40,197 nt of DNA from Ignavibacteria bacterium (GCA_012518115.1 JAAYTD010000080.1:1-40197); one strand, 5' to 3'; positions 1 to 10,580 are shown, counted from the stretch's first letter. Made by a program: numbers and translations. Notes: generated by a model not told the origin, from the letters alone.

Positions 1-2
1 AA

Positions 3-104
3 TTTTATTCTTGCATTTTAGTTTATAATTATTATCAAGCTGAACATTCGGAATCATCTATAAAAGCAAGTTTCCATTTCGATGAAGCCGATTTTATGAA
101 ATAA
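3..104 (+). CDS. Possible C-terminal end of a gene entering from the left
   Basis: An open frame runs from the window edge to a TAA at 102-104 and would encode 33 residues ending in FHFDEADFMK. No start codon is visible because the gene would begin outside the window. The composition looks protein-like (acidic and aromatic residues mixed), but it is too short to assign to a family. From 105 to 197, between this stop and the end of the convergent FnIII gene, I see no hairpin terminator or other feature. It may simply be chance open frame. Confidence 0.3.
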   Translation, partial: FYSCILVYNYYQAEHSESSIKASFHFDEADFMK

Positions 105-197
105 AGAGTACGTAAACCAAATTTATTACTAATTCATTGCTCTCCCTTTCGCCCCTACATTCATTGTTAATTGAAAACGGCTACCCTAGTATTTGTA

Positions 198-2393
198 TTA
201 AGGAACTGATATAGTAACTTCCTCGCCTGAGCCAATTTCTGCACCTTCAGCAAAAGGAACTACCTTGTATATATAGCTTATTTGTTTTGCTATCCTTATA
301 TCGCTACATTCTATGATATCGCTATCGAATGAATTAAGAATGCTCCAATAATCCTCTGTTGTTGATTTCTTATATACGACATAGTGAAACTTTTGATTGA
401 TATTTGGTTTACTCCACTTTAGATTTACCTTATTATCTGTTGCATTATATTTAGCTTCTGTCTTAATAATTATCTGATTTAAGGATCTTTTGTCAATTTT
501 TACGGGAATAATCTGTGATAATTCCGAACGCAAACCAACCATATCTTCAGATTGCATTGCATATTCATATATAACGTCTGCTTCTGTAATAGTATCTTTG
601 AAGTCGATAGTATTATTTTTCGTATCTCGATGCGAAATTGTTTTAACCACTTGCCATTCACCACCGTTTACGCGTCTCATAATATTATGCCTGCTCATAT
701 CATAATCATCACCTGTTATAAATTGCAATGATACTTCATTATTAGCAATAAAATATTTATTGACAACAGGAGCTGAAGGCGAAATAGTATCCGGTATCAA
801 AGCCGTACAAGGAGCAGAGTAATCCGAGTGGTTGCCGGCTTCATCTATTGCAACTACTTTATAATATATTTCACTATAAAGCATATTCAAATCTACTTTG
901 TCAAGGAACATATTAGTTTCTATGGCTGTACTTGTTAATTGATTATACGTACCATCCTTGTGGCGAGAGAAATAAACTTTATAACCCGCTATATCCGGCT
1001 CATCATTAAATTGCCAACTGATAAGGCATAAACCATTAGTATCAATTACTGCATATACACCTTTAGGTGGAGCTGGGGCTACAGTATCATTTATATAAGC
1101 CTGTGCATGGTGATACGCACTTGCAAAATTGCCTTTGTCATCTATAGCAGATAAATAATATATATTGTTGCTGCCCTCAGTAGCTCCGGTATGGATAAAT
1201 TCCGTAGTACCCGGATTTAGTAAGCCTTGATGCAATACAGTTCGGTGTTCTTGAGCAAATGAAGTAGCATAAGATAAAATATAACCTTTCAGTATTTTCT
1301 TGTCTGCAGGCTCTTTCCAAGTAATTTTTATCTTGTTTTTTCCTATTATTTCGGCTTTAACGTCATAAGGTGGCTGCAAGTGTACTGTTTCCGTACCTTT
1401 ATTGCTTACTACCATTGAATACCGAGATGTATCACCAAAAGCATCTATACCATATATCCTGTAATAGTACTTAGTATTATTATCCGGTAATTCATCAAGA
1501 TAAACATTATACTTATCTAATGGAATAGGTATTGCGCCTTGAATAGTAGTATCTTGTGTATCATAAGAAAGATATATTTCTCTTAAATCCTCTTCAGTAC
1601 TGGAAGATGTAATGTAAGGAGCTTTGTTGATCTGTGTAAAATTAATACTATCTGTACTACGCTCAATAAAATATGCCGATAAACCATCACCTCGTCGCCA
1701 ATATAACTTAGTACCTTTGTCTTCGGATTCCGTATATAAACCTTCTGGAGCATACACTACTGTATCTACATAATCAAGGTCAATAGTAAAATATACTGCA
1801 TTGACCTTGATAAGAGAAGTATCTACTAAAGGTACTAAGCGGAAAGAAAACGAAGAATCAGCTTTATCCTTTAAACTAAATGAATAACGAAGACCAAGCG
1901 CATCTGCTACGTGAGGATCTAAATCAGCTGCTAAAAGCGTGTAAGCATATCGCATATTCTGTGCATCTTCTTGTGCTTTCAAGGTTGCTATTATTCCCGT
2001 TTGTTCGCCTATTAAATTGACTTCACCGTAAAGGAACTCGGTAGCTATCATTCCCTGCGGATGCTTCTTATCCTTGTAACGCTCTATCATTGCCTCCATA
2101 GAAAGAGGTTTAAATAATTCATTACGCACAGGTTCATAGCTCTCTATCAGGTCTTGGTTGTCCTCGGGACCTACTAATTGTTGATGAATTCGTTCTAATC
2201 GGTAACCCGCGTCGTTGCACATAAGCCAGAGAACGGGATTACTCGGTACCCATCGAACTACAATAGAATCACCGTAATTGCGAGCTAAAATAAATATACG
2301 ATTATTTGTAGTTTCATCTTCTACTTTATCTTGTGCTTTACTGATTGTAAATATAAAACACAGCATTGATATATAAATGATTATTTTCTTCAT
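198..2393 (-). CDS. Secreted protein with about five fibronectin type III-like domains
   Basis: The 731-residue product starts with a signal peptide (MKKIIIYISMLCFIFTISKA, residues 1-20) and should be exported. Residues 43-68 hold a motif I associate with partners of TANFOR proteins in Bacteroidota: VVRWVPSNPVLW followed by GYRLER. After that come roughly five FnIII-like units, near residues 214, 342, 440, 540 and 645, each with the W or F of strand B (for example KITWKEP, LISWQF, NLKWSKP) and a Y-V-Y type strand later. No catalytic motif and no obvious type IX secretion C-terminal domain is visible. It begins 33 nt after the large TANFOR-like gene and is very likely co-transcribed with it. 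A structural or adhesion role on the cell surface is inference only. Confidence 0.8.
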   Translation of the reverse strand: MKKIIIYISMLCFIFTISKAQDKVEDETTNNRIFILARNYGDSIVVRWVPSNPVLWLMCNDAGYRLERIHQQLVGPEDNQDLIESYEPVRNELFKPLSMEAMIERYKDKKHPQGMIATEFLYGEVNLIGEQTGIIATLKAQEDAQNMRYAYTLLAADLDPHVADALGLRYSFSLKDKADSSFSFRLVPLVDTSLIKVNAVYFTIDLDYVDTVVYAPEGLYTESEDKGTKLYWRRGDGLSAYFIERSTDSINFTQINKAPYITSSSTEEDLREIYLSYDTQDTTIQGAIPIPLDKYNVYLDELPDNNTKYYYRIYGIDAFGDTSRYSMVVSNKGTETVHLQPPYDVKAEIIGKNKIKITWKEPADKKILKGYILSYATSFAQEHRTVLHQGLLNPGTTEFIHTGATEGSNNIYYLSAIDDKGNFASAYHHAQAYINDTVAPAPPKGVYAVIDTNGLCLISWQFNDEPDIAGYKVYFSRHKDGTYNQLTSTAIETNMFLDKVDLNMLYSEIYYKVVAIDEAGNHSDYSAPCTALIPDTISPSAPVVNKYFIANNEVSLQFITGDDYDMSRHNIMRRVNGGEWQVVKTISHRDTKNNTIDFKDTITEADVIYEYAMQSEDMVGLRSELSQIIPVKIDKRSLNQIIIKTEAKYNATDNKVNLKWSKPNINQKFHYVVYKKSTTEDYWSILNSFDSDIIECSDIRIAKQISYIYKVVPFAEGAEIGSGEEVTISVP

Positions 2394-2426
2394 AATAAAC
2401 TTTTATTTAATTATTTTCTATTTTTA

Positions 2427-5400
2427 TTAATATTTAGGTAATTGAACCTCTTTTATATACTCCCACACACCTAACCTATGATACTGAATTGTAAGCAAAT
2501 GAGAAGGAAGCTTAAGATCTCTAAACTCATAAAATTTTTTATTTCCATCCTGCCAGTTTTCATTCCAATACCAAGCCAGATAAAATAAATTACTTTTCAT
2601 ATTGTCCGGAATGTTAGATCTTGTATTGTTATTTTTTACATATCCGTATAACTTTTTCAGACAGCTTGATGCCCAAGAATCTGTACAATACCTTTCAACA
2701 TTAAAACAATTAAGCCCTGATATCTTGTCTTTGAAATACTGATACTCATTTATAAAAAAAACTGTCATACGCTTCCGAAGTTCAGGGTACTTCACTTCAA
2801 GATGATAGCCAGCAGTTTGACCATCAAGGTAATAATTATCATCTACAATTACCGATCCAGATATTTCTTTACATAAATAATTACCTTTGTTGCCCTTATC
2901 GTATATATGAGAAGCTAAAGCAGAAGCATATAAAATTTGATAAATGCTATAAAGTTTATTTTTATATATATATACCATTTTGTTATTTTGTTTCCTAGCT
3001 CTATTGGTGCTACCTGTGTTAATTTCGTCATTTGTTAGCCTACCATGGTAATCTTCTTTTTTTGAAGTATTTTCTCCATTATATATATTCATAAATCGTA
3101 CAGCTGCGTTATATCCCTCAAAAGAAAGTGGATTATTTATTGTTTCTTGTTTCTCATAGCGTCTAAATGGTAATTTAGATAAGTCTGCATTTGCATTTTC
3201 CTTTAGCTTATTCAAAAATGGAACTGCTAATTTATTCCATAAATTACGGTAGTAATCAGAAGCAAATTCATTGGAAAATCTAAACATAGGACTCTGATAA
3301 GCTGCATTGCTACTTTCCTCAAATGCATATCCACCAAAAACTTCTTCCTGAGTTGCATATCCGGGCATATAAATAATTTGAACAGGCATTAGTACGGAAC
3401 GCGCTCCACGTCTTTCCCATTTATGATTACCATCACCATATAAATTAATTAAAAAATTATTTGAAATTCCATCTGAATATACACTTACAGTATTTACTCC
3501 GTTTTCCATAGTGCTTACACTAGAAAGGGCTCCTTGCTTTAGCGAATTCCTTACTTCTATTTCTTTCATTTTTGCCTCTGTGCTTTCATATCGTGAAGTA
3601 TGGAAAACATAAGCAAATATGTGTTTCAGTGTAACATTTTTATATTTACTTTGCAGTTCAGATTGTTCTTTTACTAATTCGCTTGTTTCTATACAATTAT
3701 TTGTCAAAGTAGTTTTTTTATTTGTATCAACTTTGTCACGAATGTGAGTTATGGAACTTACACCAAAAAGATAATTAGCCATTTCTTCAGTCAGTCCCAC
3801 GTATTCTGCCATTCCGCTACCACTTGTTGAAGCTGGAGCATAACCCATAGTTGGTTGAACATTTCCGACTTGTGGCATAGTACCGATAGTACCACTCATA
3901 ACACTACTTAATTGAGCAACATTACTTATCTGAGTAACATTATTCAATAGAGAAACACTATTGTTCATCTTGTTTCCTATAGAGTTAAAATTACTTGTTA
4001 TATCATCACCCCAATTAATTCTACTGTCCATCTTATCAGATTTCCATGCCCTTATAGGATTTTTTATTCCTGTTTTTTCACCTTTCAGCCGGTCGAGAAC
4101 TTCATTCTTAACAGTATTGATGTTAACACCCACAAATGCATCACTAGAACCATCTAGATGATAATTAGCACCGCCACTGGTATTTGCTGTACCTACTATA
4201 GCTATATTTGTATCTTTCTGCGCAAATGTAGCATCTTTCTGCTGTTTCCCTCGTTCAATTACATAGAAATTTATCTTATATATTTGATTTGGGGCTAAAT
4301 TTTTTAGTTGAAATTGAATTCCTGATTTCCAATTATTCTCTATACGAGATAATTTCGGCTCGTATGTATAATAGAAGAGAATTGGTTTTTCTGCTGTATT
4401 GCTCAAGTTAACAAATTCTCCTACAAGTCCATGCCCTTCTGCACTCGTTTCTCTATTCTCTATAAGGTATTGTTGACTCTTATCTAACACTATATATCCT
4501 ACATCTTCTTCATCTATAAAAGCTTCGTATTGTCTGTTCATAGGAAAAGCCTGTGCAATATTACTTATATCTATCTCATTCGGCATCTCCCCTGTATAAA
4601 AATATACATAATCGATACGTTTGCAGTCATTATCTGAGTATTGACGTCCTTTTTCATCAAGAGGATTTTGCCATACATTGTCTACATGTTGCTGCATCTT
4701 AACCACTACTTTTACTTTATACATAGTGTTAGGTTCTAACATTTCTTTAGGCTTAAGCCTAAATTCAAATCCTTCAGCCTTTACAATTGACTTCTGCAAG
4801 TTAACATGTTCTACCCCATCCTTAAAAATATCTGCCTCCAGAAAAGTGAAATTATACTTACGTGGAATCTTTTTGCCATCGCTACTTTCGGCATAAAGGG
4901 TCCAAGGGGTATTCATCCTTACATTGGTAGCTATTTTTACAGCAGTAAACACAGATGGTCTTTCTTCCTTTTGCTGTTTCTCTGCATCGTTTAGCTTTTC
5001 TTCACCCGGAGTAATTGATTCTACAATTTTCAAATCTTTTAGCGGGTCAGTATAAATTATACAAGGTCTTCCTATACTGAACTTAGCAGAAGTATTAAAT
5101 GAAATAGCACCACCAAATATTTCACCTTTTACTCCGAATACACCTCGCATCCAAGTTGGAGACGGCATTCCAGCCGATATAACTGCACCGGCAGCTAAAT
5201 CGCATAAACTAAATTTTTCTTTTATACCGAATATTTTTATTTGTACGCCTACGTCTCCATGTACATATCCATATACCTGCCCCATGCCGTAATATCCGTT
5301 AAGTCCTTTTATTGCCCTTCCGTCTCCACAATGCATTCCTTCTAGTTCCTTTAATGCCAGATCGCAACCTATAATGGCATCTAAGCTACCATATAATGGT

Positions 5401-6575
5401 CCGAATTCAAGACCGAAACCAAGCCCAAGCCTTGCTCCAAGCATAATTCCTTTATCTCCCTTGGGCCAATTCCTAATAGGTTCCTTTTCAATTATATCAA
5501 GTATTTTCTTATCTAATTTCGGTATATCCCAAGGTATATTATTTCCACCACAGATATATGCCTTTATATCTATACTACCTTTGACAAGTTCAAGATCAAA
5601 ACCCGTATTTACTGTGAATAATTTACCTTTTTCGTAGTCAGGAATCCCTAAGGCTATATACCACAGCGGTTTGGGTCTTGTCTCATTCTTTCCTAATATA
5701 TTTACTTTGAAAGGTACTTGAACAGATACTCCATTAAATTTCGCATCAACTTCCGCCTCTAAATTAAATTCACTTTTTATGTGATCATATCCTATTTTTA
5801 CTTCTCCGCTTGCAATATGTCCGCCCGGGTTATCATGGTTACCATCTCCTATAACATTTACATTACCTTTAAAGCTAAGACTCTCAAATTTTCCACCATC
5901 TGTAGTAGCTGTTATTGAAGCAACCCCATTGTAGAGATTAGCCGATGCTGCTGAAAAATATACGCGAGCATTGAATCCAAATTTTTTTTCACCTACTTCA
6001 GATGGCTCAAATTGAAGTCCTGATCTCGATGCGCCTATATTTTCTATATCATTTGGTTCAGTAGCATCTTTGATATCATTACCCACATTCGGATTGGTTA
6101 CTTTCATATTTTTCCATACACCGCCGCCAAATCCATTAAAATTTAAATAAGGTGGAAAGACAGCGATTCCCGGATTCAATTTTAAACTTGCATCTACAAA
6201 GAAATAATTTTGTTGGTCTCCTACTTTTCCAAACTGAACTACAGAAGCTATTTCAATTCCTTGGGCACCTATTGGGAAATTACAGCTTACAGCACCTCGG
6301 AAGCCGTCTCCGTATTTTGTGTTGTTTTTATAAAATGCAAGTCCACCTTTAATTTTTACAGGACCTACTTCACCGTTTACAACAATTTCATTTAATTCAA
6401 ATCCAATACCTGTTATTTCTATAAGTTCAGAATCTTTCTTACCCCAATTCATTACTCCAATAATTTTACCTTTTGTAGATGCTCCAACCGATGTCTCACC
6501 TAATCCTAAATTAATACTCATTCCTATATTAAAAGCAATATCTTTACCATTAGCAATACTCAATGTAGGAGCCAT
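2427..6575 (-). CDS. C-terminal part of giant TANFOR-like secreted protein (frameshifted gene)
   Basis: This 1382-residue frame starts at an internal ATG but has no signal peptide and no ribosome binding site of its own. Coding clearly continues upstream in the same frame: between 6576 and about 6722 it reads sensible sequence such as VLSIGQWGFGDVGTSEDF and NFGPFELKI directly into MAPTLSIANG. It is therefore the continuation of the 6581-9361 frame, displaced by one base. Residues 1-530 are glycine-rich with alternating hydrophobic strands (GFGGGVW, GARLGLGFGLEFGPLYG), suggesting beta-rich or beta-barrel-like structure. The middle has Ig/FnIII-like stretches (NTMYKVKVVVK, NQIYKINFYVIERG), and the C-terminal 400 residues look globular and Tyr/Asn-rich. 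No enzyme motif was recognised. Confidence 0.75.
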   Translation of the reverse strand: MAPTLSIANGKDIAFNIGMSINLGLGETSVGASTKGKIIGVMNWGKKDSELIEITGIGFELNEIVVNGEVGPVKIKGGLAFYKNNTKYGDGFRGAVSCNFPIGAQGIEIASVVQFGKVGDQQNYFFVDASLKLNPGIAVFPPYLNFNGFGGGVWKNMKVTNPNVGNDIKDATEPNDIENIGASRSGLQFEPSEVGEKKFGFNARVYFSAASANLYNGVASITATTDGGKFESLSFKGNVNVIGDGNHDNPGGHIASGEVKIGYDHIKSEFNLEAEVDAKFNGVSVQVPFKVNILGKNETRPKPLWYIALGIPDYEKGKLFTVNTGFDLELVKGSIDIKAYICGGNNIPWDIPKLDKKILDIIEKEPIRNWPKGDKGIMLGARLGLGFGLEFGPLYGSLDAIIGCDLALKELEGMHCGDGRAIKGLNGYYGMGQVYGYVHGDVGVQIKIFGIKEKFSLCDLAAGAVISAGMPSPTWMRGVFGVKGEIFGGAISFNTSAKFSIGRPCIIYTDPLKDLKIVESITPGEEKLNDAEKQQKEERPSVFTAVKIATNVRMNTPWTLYAESSDGKKIPRKYNFTFLEADIFKDGVEHVNLQKSIVKAEGFEFRLKPKEMLEPNTMYKVKVVVKMQQHVDNVWQNPLDEKGRQYSDNDCKRIDYVYFYTGEMPNEIDISNIAQAFPMNRQYEAFIDEEDVGYIVLDKSQQYLIENRETSAEGHGLVGEFVNLSNTAEKPILFYYTYEPKLSRIENNWKSGIQFQLKNLAPNQIYKINFYVIERGKQQKDATFAQKDTNIAIVGTANTSGGANYHLDGSSDAFVGVNINTVKNEVLDRLKGEKTGIKNPIRAWKSDKMDSRINWGDDITSNFNSIGNKMNNSVSLLNNVTQISNVAQLSSVMSGTIGTMPQVGNVQPTMGYAPASTSGSGMAEYVGLTEEMANYLFGVSSITHIRDKVDTNKKTTLTNNCIETSELVKEQSELQSKYKNVTLKHIFAYVFHTSRYESTEAKMKEIEVRNSLKQGALSSVSTMENGVNTVSVYSDGISNNFLINLYGDGNHKWERRGARSVLMPVQIIYMPGYATQEEVFGGYAFEESSNAAYQSPMFRFSNEFASDYYRNLWNKLAVPFLNKLKENANADLSKLPFRRYEKQETINNPLSFEGYNAAVRFMNIYNGENTSKKEDYHGRLTNDEINTGSTNRARKQNNKMVYIYKNKLYSIYQILYASALASHIYDKGNKGNYLCKEISGSVIVDDNYYLDGQTAGYHLEVKYPELRKRMTVFFINEYQYFKDKISGLNCFNVERYCTDSWASSCLKKLYGYVKNNNTRSNIPDNMKSNLFYLAWYWNENWQDGNKKFYEFRDLKLPSHLLTIQYHRLGVWEYIKEVQLPKY

Positions 6576-6580
6576 TATCT

Positions 6581-9361
6581 TTAGTTCAAATGGTCCAAAG
6601 TTGCCCTCTGGTACAACTTTATCCTTTTTTTCAGGTGCATCTGAGTCGGTTTCGGAAAAATCTTCAGAAGTGCCAACGTCTCCAAATCCCCATTGTCCAA
6701 TTGATAGTACAAGCCCGGGTTTCCTTTTGCGTTTCTATTTGCAATTCCCAACCCTTTAAAACTTCCACCTGTAAATTTTATCTTCATTTCTTCTATATCA
6801 GCACTTACCTCTCCATCTAACCAAGCTATTACTGCAAATCCATGTTTATCGTTATTTGCTTTAATTATTGACGATGGTCTCAGTCCTACTGAAAAGTATT
6901 TCAAAAACTTTAGTTTAGCATTATCGGCAATAATATTAAAATTGTAGTCTATGTTTTTTTTAGTGGCATCGCGTGTCAAGTTACATTTATATTTCATAGA
7001 TCCTTCTTTTCCGGTTATATCACCTAATGGACACCAAAGCCTACCATTCATAAATACTTCTTTAAATTCATTATGTATAATAAATAAACTTATCGTATCA
7101 ATTGCAAATCCCCAGCCACCAAGAACTCCTGTTTTTCCTTCTCCTATACTATTATCTTTAGTATCACCAAAAACATCTACAGCACTCGCTATCATTGTAA
7201 ACCCATTCTGATTCAAAAATGAGGCTGTTGAAAATGTAACTGATGCTGGTGTATCATCATTTTTTTTAAAATTAAATTTTTCAGGTGCATATAACGTCAA
7301 TTGTTGAAAAAGTAATCCTTTAAATTTTGCATCTACTTTGAAATGAGGATCTTTTTCCTTGATTTTTTTGCATAAATTCTGTAATTCTGCTGAGGGCTGA
7401 TTTGAATGCGTATATATAGCCTTAGGCACAGTAAAATAAAAATCTGTAAAGCCATTAATACTAAATTCAGTATCTATTTTTAAATCAACCGTCCAGTTTT
7501 CCCAATCTTGAATCTCTTTATTTGTTATTGGAATAGCTATGGGATCGTTCTTTCCATCTTTCCTGACAATATCAGAAGGCGGGTTTGCATTTGGGTCAGT
7601 TAATATCCTAATTTCTGCATTAAGATTAATGCCTTTGAATCCCTTATTCCATTTTAAATGCGTTTTTTTGCCTTCTTCGTAAGGCAAAGCTAATTTCGTT
7701 TTCGGTCCAACACTTAATTCAGTAGCTTGTAATATTGCAAAATCAGCTTCATTTATAGATTTATCAACACAAACATCTGCTATACCAAATGGTATTACTA
7801 TATTGTTTTCGTGATCTTTAAGAAAGTGCAGCATTGAGATTTTTGCTCCCCTTGCTGAAAATACTATTGAGCTTACAGCTATATCATTATTAAGTTGCCC
7901 CTCGCCTCCTATTTTTATTGGTAAAAGATTTGCATCTTCAGGTCTAGATGCTAACTTCTCTGTGGTAAATTTATTAATATAATTTTGTGTTTCGCTATTT
8001 TGTTTCCCATCTTTCAAATTAAAGTATTTATTATACCAATTCTCTTTATTAAAAAATGTAAAACTTTTGAAAAAATTATTATATTCTTCTTGTTCTTTAT
8101 CATCATACATACCTATTGCATTGCCGGCTACAACTGCTCCATTTTTATTTACTTGAAGCTTTTCAAAACTAACTTTTACATTTACCCAATTATAATTAGG
8201 GAAGTTTGATTCGTTACCACCTGTAACTATACCTTCTCCGGTAAATGAATTATCACTGTTTTTAGTGATTTTTAATATTTTCAGTTTATATTGACCAATA
8301 TCAATTATATCGTTAATACTAAGTTCTTGAATTAGCTCTTTTTCATCAGGTGGATTTATACCGCAGTCTACATTTAAGCCACCTGAAGCCATCATTGGTT
8401 TTGTTTCGGAAACAGTGTCATAAATAAAAGAGCCTGCCGGACTTTTTCCATTGTTTTTAAATTCAATTGATTGATCATTGCTTTTTGCTGTTACTTGTAG
8501 CACATAAGTTTCACCTTGTATAAACATATTCGGATACATAGCGGTATCAATTTGAAATGTAGCAGTATTTAGGTTTTCCCTACGCACAACAGGTGGATTG
8601 CGTAAAATAGCATCATCTTCTGTTTGTCCATCAATTAACTGTACAATATTCAAATCGTAAGTAATTCCCGTCATATTTAGTCCGCAAGTATTGAAAGGCG
8701 GTCTCCATTGCAATGTAATAATTTTTTGAGGCTTTATTCGCTTTTTTATGTAGTTTGCTTCAATTGACGACAAAGATGAGATAGGTAATATCCATTGAGG
8801 ATTTTCCGCTTCATAGCAAATTTTAACAATTGTACATCCCATATTCGGGTCGGAAAGAGCTACAGAGCTACCGGTAGCAGCATCAAAATCATAAGCCGTA
8901 AGACAAAGTTTATATTGCCCTTCGGGTATGCGCATAGTTCCGGTTATGCTTGCATAATCGTTTACATTAAGTCCTCTTATTTCAAAATCATTAGGATTAG
9001 TAAAATTGCCGAAATTATCTTTAATTTGGCTTGGTGTAAGCTCGGTACTTGCAATCGGATTAATTTGTATCGGCTGCATTGGTCTAGTATTTAGATTCGA
9101 TACAATAGATACATCGTTTTGGGGAAATAGTTGTTGTAAATTCATTTTCAGATAAATGTTACGACTTTTAGCAGATGCTCCACTTTGCACTACCCGCACC
9201 GAAAGGTATTGTCCTGGATTTTCCATAAATTGCCTGATAAACGGAGTAAATCTGGCCTGCTTCTGTGTAATTATTACCTGTAGCGGATACGTTTGAGAAA
9301 ACAACATATTAGGCAACATAATCGCCATAATAATTGCTATTAAATAAGTACATTTTTTCAT
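6581..9361 (-). CDS. N-terminal part of giant TANFOR-like secreted protein (frameshifted gene)
   Basis: The start at 9361 is preferred over the ATG at 9373: GGAG lies just before it and it opens directly with a signal peptide (MKKCTYLIAIIMAIMLPNML, then FSQ). The first 170 residues resemble the TANFOR-type domain of secreted Bacteroidota proteins: YPLQVII, a segment ending LSVRVVQ, IYLKMNLQ, then PEGQYKLCLTAYDFDAATG followed by a spaced Cys pair and an NPQWILPIS. A unit with QWRPPF and GETYVLQVTAKS follows. After residue about 880 this frame (PGLYYQLDNG) stops making sense, while the -1 frame continues as PGLVLSIGQWGFGD. Joined, the two frames give about 2311 codons with no other stop. Function is unknown; surface location is inferred from the signal peptide. 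Confidence 0.8.
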   Translation of the reverse strand: MKKCTYLIAIIMAIMLPNMLFSQTYPLQVIITQKQARFTPFIRQFMENPGQYLSVRVVQSGASAKSRNIYLKMNLQQLFPQNDVSIVSNLNTRPMQPIQINPIASTELTPSQIKDNFGNFTNPNDFEIRGLNVNDYASITGTMRIPEGQYKLCLTAYDFDAATGSSVALSDPNMGCTIVKICYEAENPQWILPISSLSSIEANYIKKRIKPQKIITLQWRPPFNTCGLNMTGITYDLNIVQLIDGQTEDDAILRNPPVVRRENLNTATFQIDTAMYPNMFIQGETYVLQVTAKSNDQSIEFKNNGKSPAGSFIYDTVSETKPMMASGGLNVDCGINPPDEKELIQELSINDIIDIGQYKLKILKITKNSDNSFTGEGIVTGGNESNFPNYNWVNVKVSFEKLQVNKNGAVVAGNAIGMYDDKEQEEYNNFFKSFTFFNKENWYNKYFNLKDGKQNSETQNYINKFTTEKLASRPEDANLLPIKIGGEGQLNNDIAVSSIVFSARGAKISMLHFLKDHENNIVIPFGIADVCVDKSINEADFAILQATELSVGPKTKLALPYEEGKKTHLKWNKGFKGINLNAEIRILTDPNANPPSDIVRKDGKNDPIAIPITNKEIQDWENWTVDLKIDTEFSINGFTDFYFTVPKAIYTHSNQPSAELQNLCKKIKEKDPHFKVDAKFKGLLFQQLTLYAPEKFNFKKNDDTPASVTFSTASFLNQNGFTMIASAVDVFGDTKDNSIGEGKTGVLGGWGFAIDTISLFIIHNEFKEVFMNGRLWCPLGDITGKEGSMKYKCNLTRDATKKNIDYNFNIIADNAKLKFLKYFSVGLRPSSIIKANNDKHGFAVIAWLDGEVSADIEEMKIKFTGGSFKGLGIANRNAKGNPGLYYQLDNGDLETLALLKIFPKPTQMHLKKRIKLYQRATLDHLN

Positions 9362-9373
9362 TTTTAGCTCCAT

Positions 9374-9539
9374 TCTATTTATGTTTAATTTTTTCTTTTT
9401 ATTATAATTATAAAATCAGTTTTATTTTAAACATTTTGTATATGTAAATATTATAAGTGCTATAAACACTTGTCATAAATATAATACAATTTAGAATATA
9501 TTTATATGTAAAAAAGCGACAAAAAAATATAATTATTTT
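9374..9539. other. AT-rich intergenic region before the TANFOR-like gene
   Basis: This 166-bp gap between the araC-type gene and the giant secreted gene is almost pure A/T with short A and T runs. I see no convincing TAnnTTTG promoter on the minus strand and no strong hairpin. The giant gene may share the regulator's transcript or use a promoter I cannot recognise. Confidence 0.5.
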
Positions 9540-10385
9540 TTATGTGTACATAGCCCGTGTGAGTTCATTGTTTAACTCCAAATACTGCTTAATACCCATA
9601 TTTGTAAAGCGCTTAAACTCTTTGTTGAAGTGAGAGAAATCGTAGTACTCGCAATCTGTAATTATATTGCTGATGCTTTTGTCGGGATGTTTGAAAATAT
9701 TTTTCAGAACATAAATATGCTTGTTTAGCAAACAAAACTGCTTTGGCGAAGTTCCGATTACTTCGTGAAAATATCTCTGAAAACTCCTTAATAATGTTGT
9801 ATTATTCAGTAAACTCCCTAATTTTACAATACCGTTAGCCTCTATTATTTTATCTACGAAATTATCGAAATACAACTGGTACTTAACATGTGTGTTTTTG
9901 TATTTTAACAAAAAAGACTCTATAAAACATATAATATCTTCTATAGAGTCAGTTAATTGTATTTTCTGTATTAAACTACAAACTTCGTTTTTATCAAAAA
10001 TGCTTTCTATTGGTATAATTTTATTGCGGATTTCTATAGGTTTTATTCCAAATAAATTATATAATCCATAAGGCAAAAAATTGATTCCTATTACATCTCC
10101 TTTAAATTTATAAGACACATTAAAATGACGCTCCAACTGTCCGCCGATAATACCATAGCATCTTTTCTTTATCATATTATCATAATAACAGCATACCTTT
10201 GTCAAATGAAATACCATTGTAGGAAATCCGCCTGGTGCCATTAATTCAGTTGTATAATTATTACACACTGTTTCAATTATATTTATTTCATCTTGCTCTT
10301 CATCACCATTCATTGTCCAATAACTATGAATATGATCTTTTAAAATTGGATTGCAAGTAGAAAATATTTGTTTTATTATTGACAT
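9540..10385 (-). CDS. AraC-family transcriptional regulator (DUF6597-like N-terminus)
   Basis: The 281-residue protein has an N-terminal ligand/regulatory region typical of the group that begins P.L...I..YW (PILKDHIHSYW) with LMAPGGFPTMVFHL and a GIIGGQ motif, resembling DUF6597. The C-terminal 100 residues form the paired helix-turn-helix of AraC/XylS regulators: LLRSFQRYFHEVIGTSPKQF is the signature around the first recognition helix, and CEYYDFSHFNKEFKRFTNMG the second. A GGAG ribosome site lies 7-10 nt before the ATG. It sits 178 nt upstream of the TANFOR-like gene on the same strand, so local control of that locus is plausible but unproven. Ligand and targets are unknown. Confidence 0.85.
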   Translation of the reverse strand: MSIIKQIFSTCNPILKDHIHSYWTMNGDEEQDEINIIETVCNNYTTELMAPGGFPTMVFHLTKVCCYYDNMIKKRCYGIIGGQLERHFNVSYKFKGDVIGINFLPYGLYNLFGIKPIEIRNKIIPIESIFDKNEVCSLIQKIQLTDSIEDIICFIESFLLKYKNTHVKYQLYFDNFVDKIIEANGIVKLGSLLNNTTLLRSFQRYFHEVIGTSPKQFCLLNKHIYVLKNIFKHPDKSISNIITDCEYYDFSHFNKEFKRFTNMGIKQYLELNNELTRAMYT

Positions 10386-10442
10386 CGATACTTCTCCTTT
10401 TCATAATCTAAAAGCTTCTATTTTTTTATATAAAATTTATAT

Positions 10443-10580
10443 TTACCTTTGACCTTGATTAAACTTAAAGTATACAAAAATGGTATTAACCTCTTCATGC
10501 CCAGCAGCCTGTGTAAAAACCAAACTATCACTATCTATTACAAATTGTAAGTTCAATTTTTTCAAAATAGGAGTTTTTAC
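10443..10580 (-). pseudogene. Orphan C-terminal remnant of an unidentified protein
   Basis: On the minus strand an open frame without a start reads CVKTPILKKLNLQFVIDSDS then LVFTQAAGHEEVNTIFVYFK and FNQGQR before a TAA at 10443-10445. The pattern of alternating hydrophobic strands ending in aromatic residues looks like a genuine protein C-terminus, possibly an outer-membrane barrel, rather than noise. Upstream, the frame runs straight into a 23-bp segment (10586-10608) identical in reverse complement to the repeat at 33027-33049 and then hits a stop. I infer a gene truncated by deletion or by arrival of the repeat. The parent family is not identified. Confidence 0.4.
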
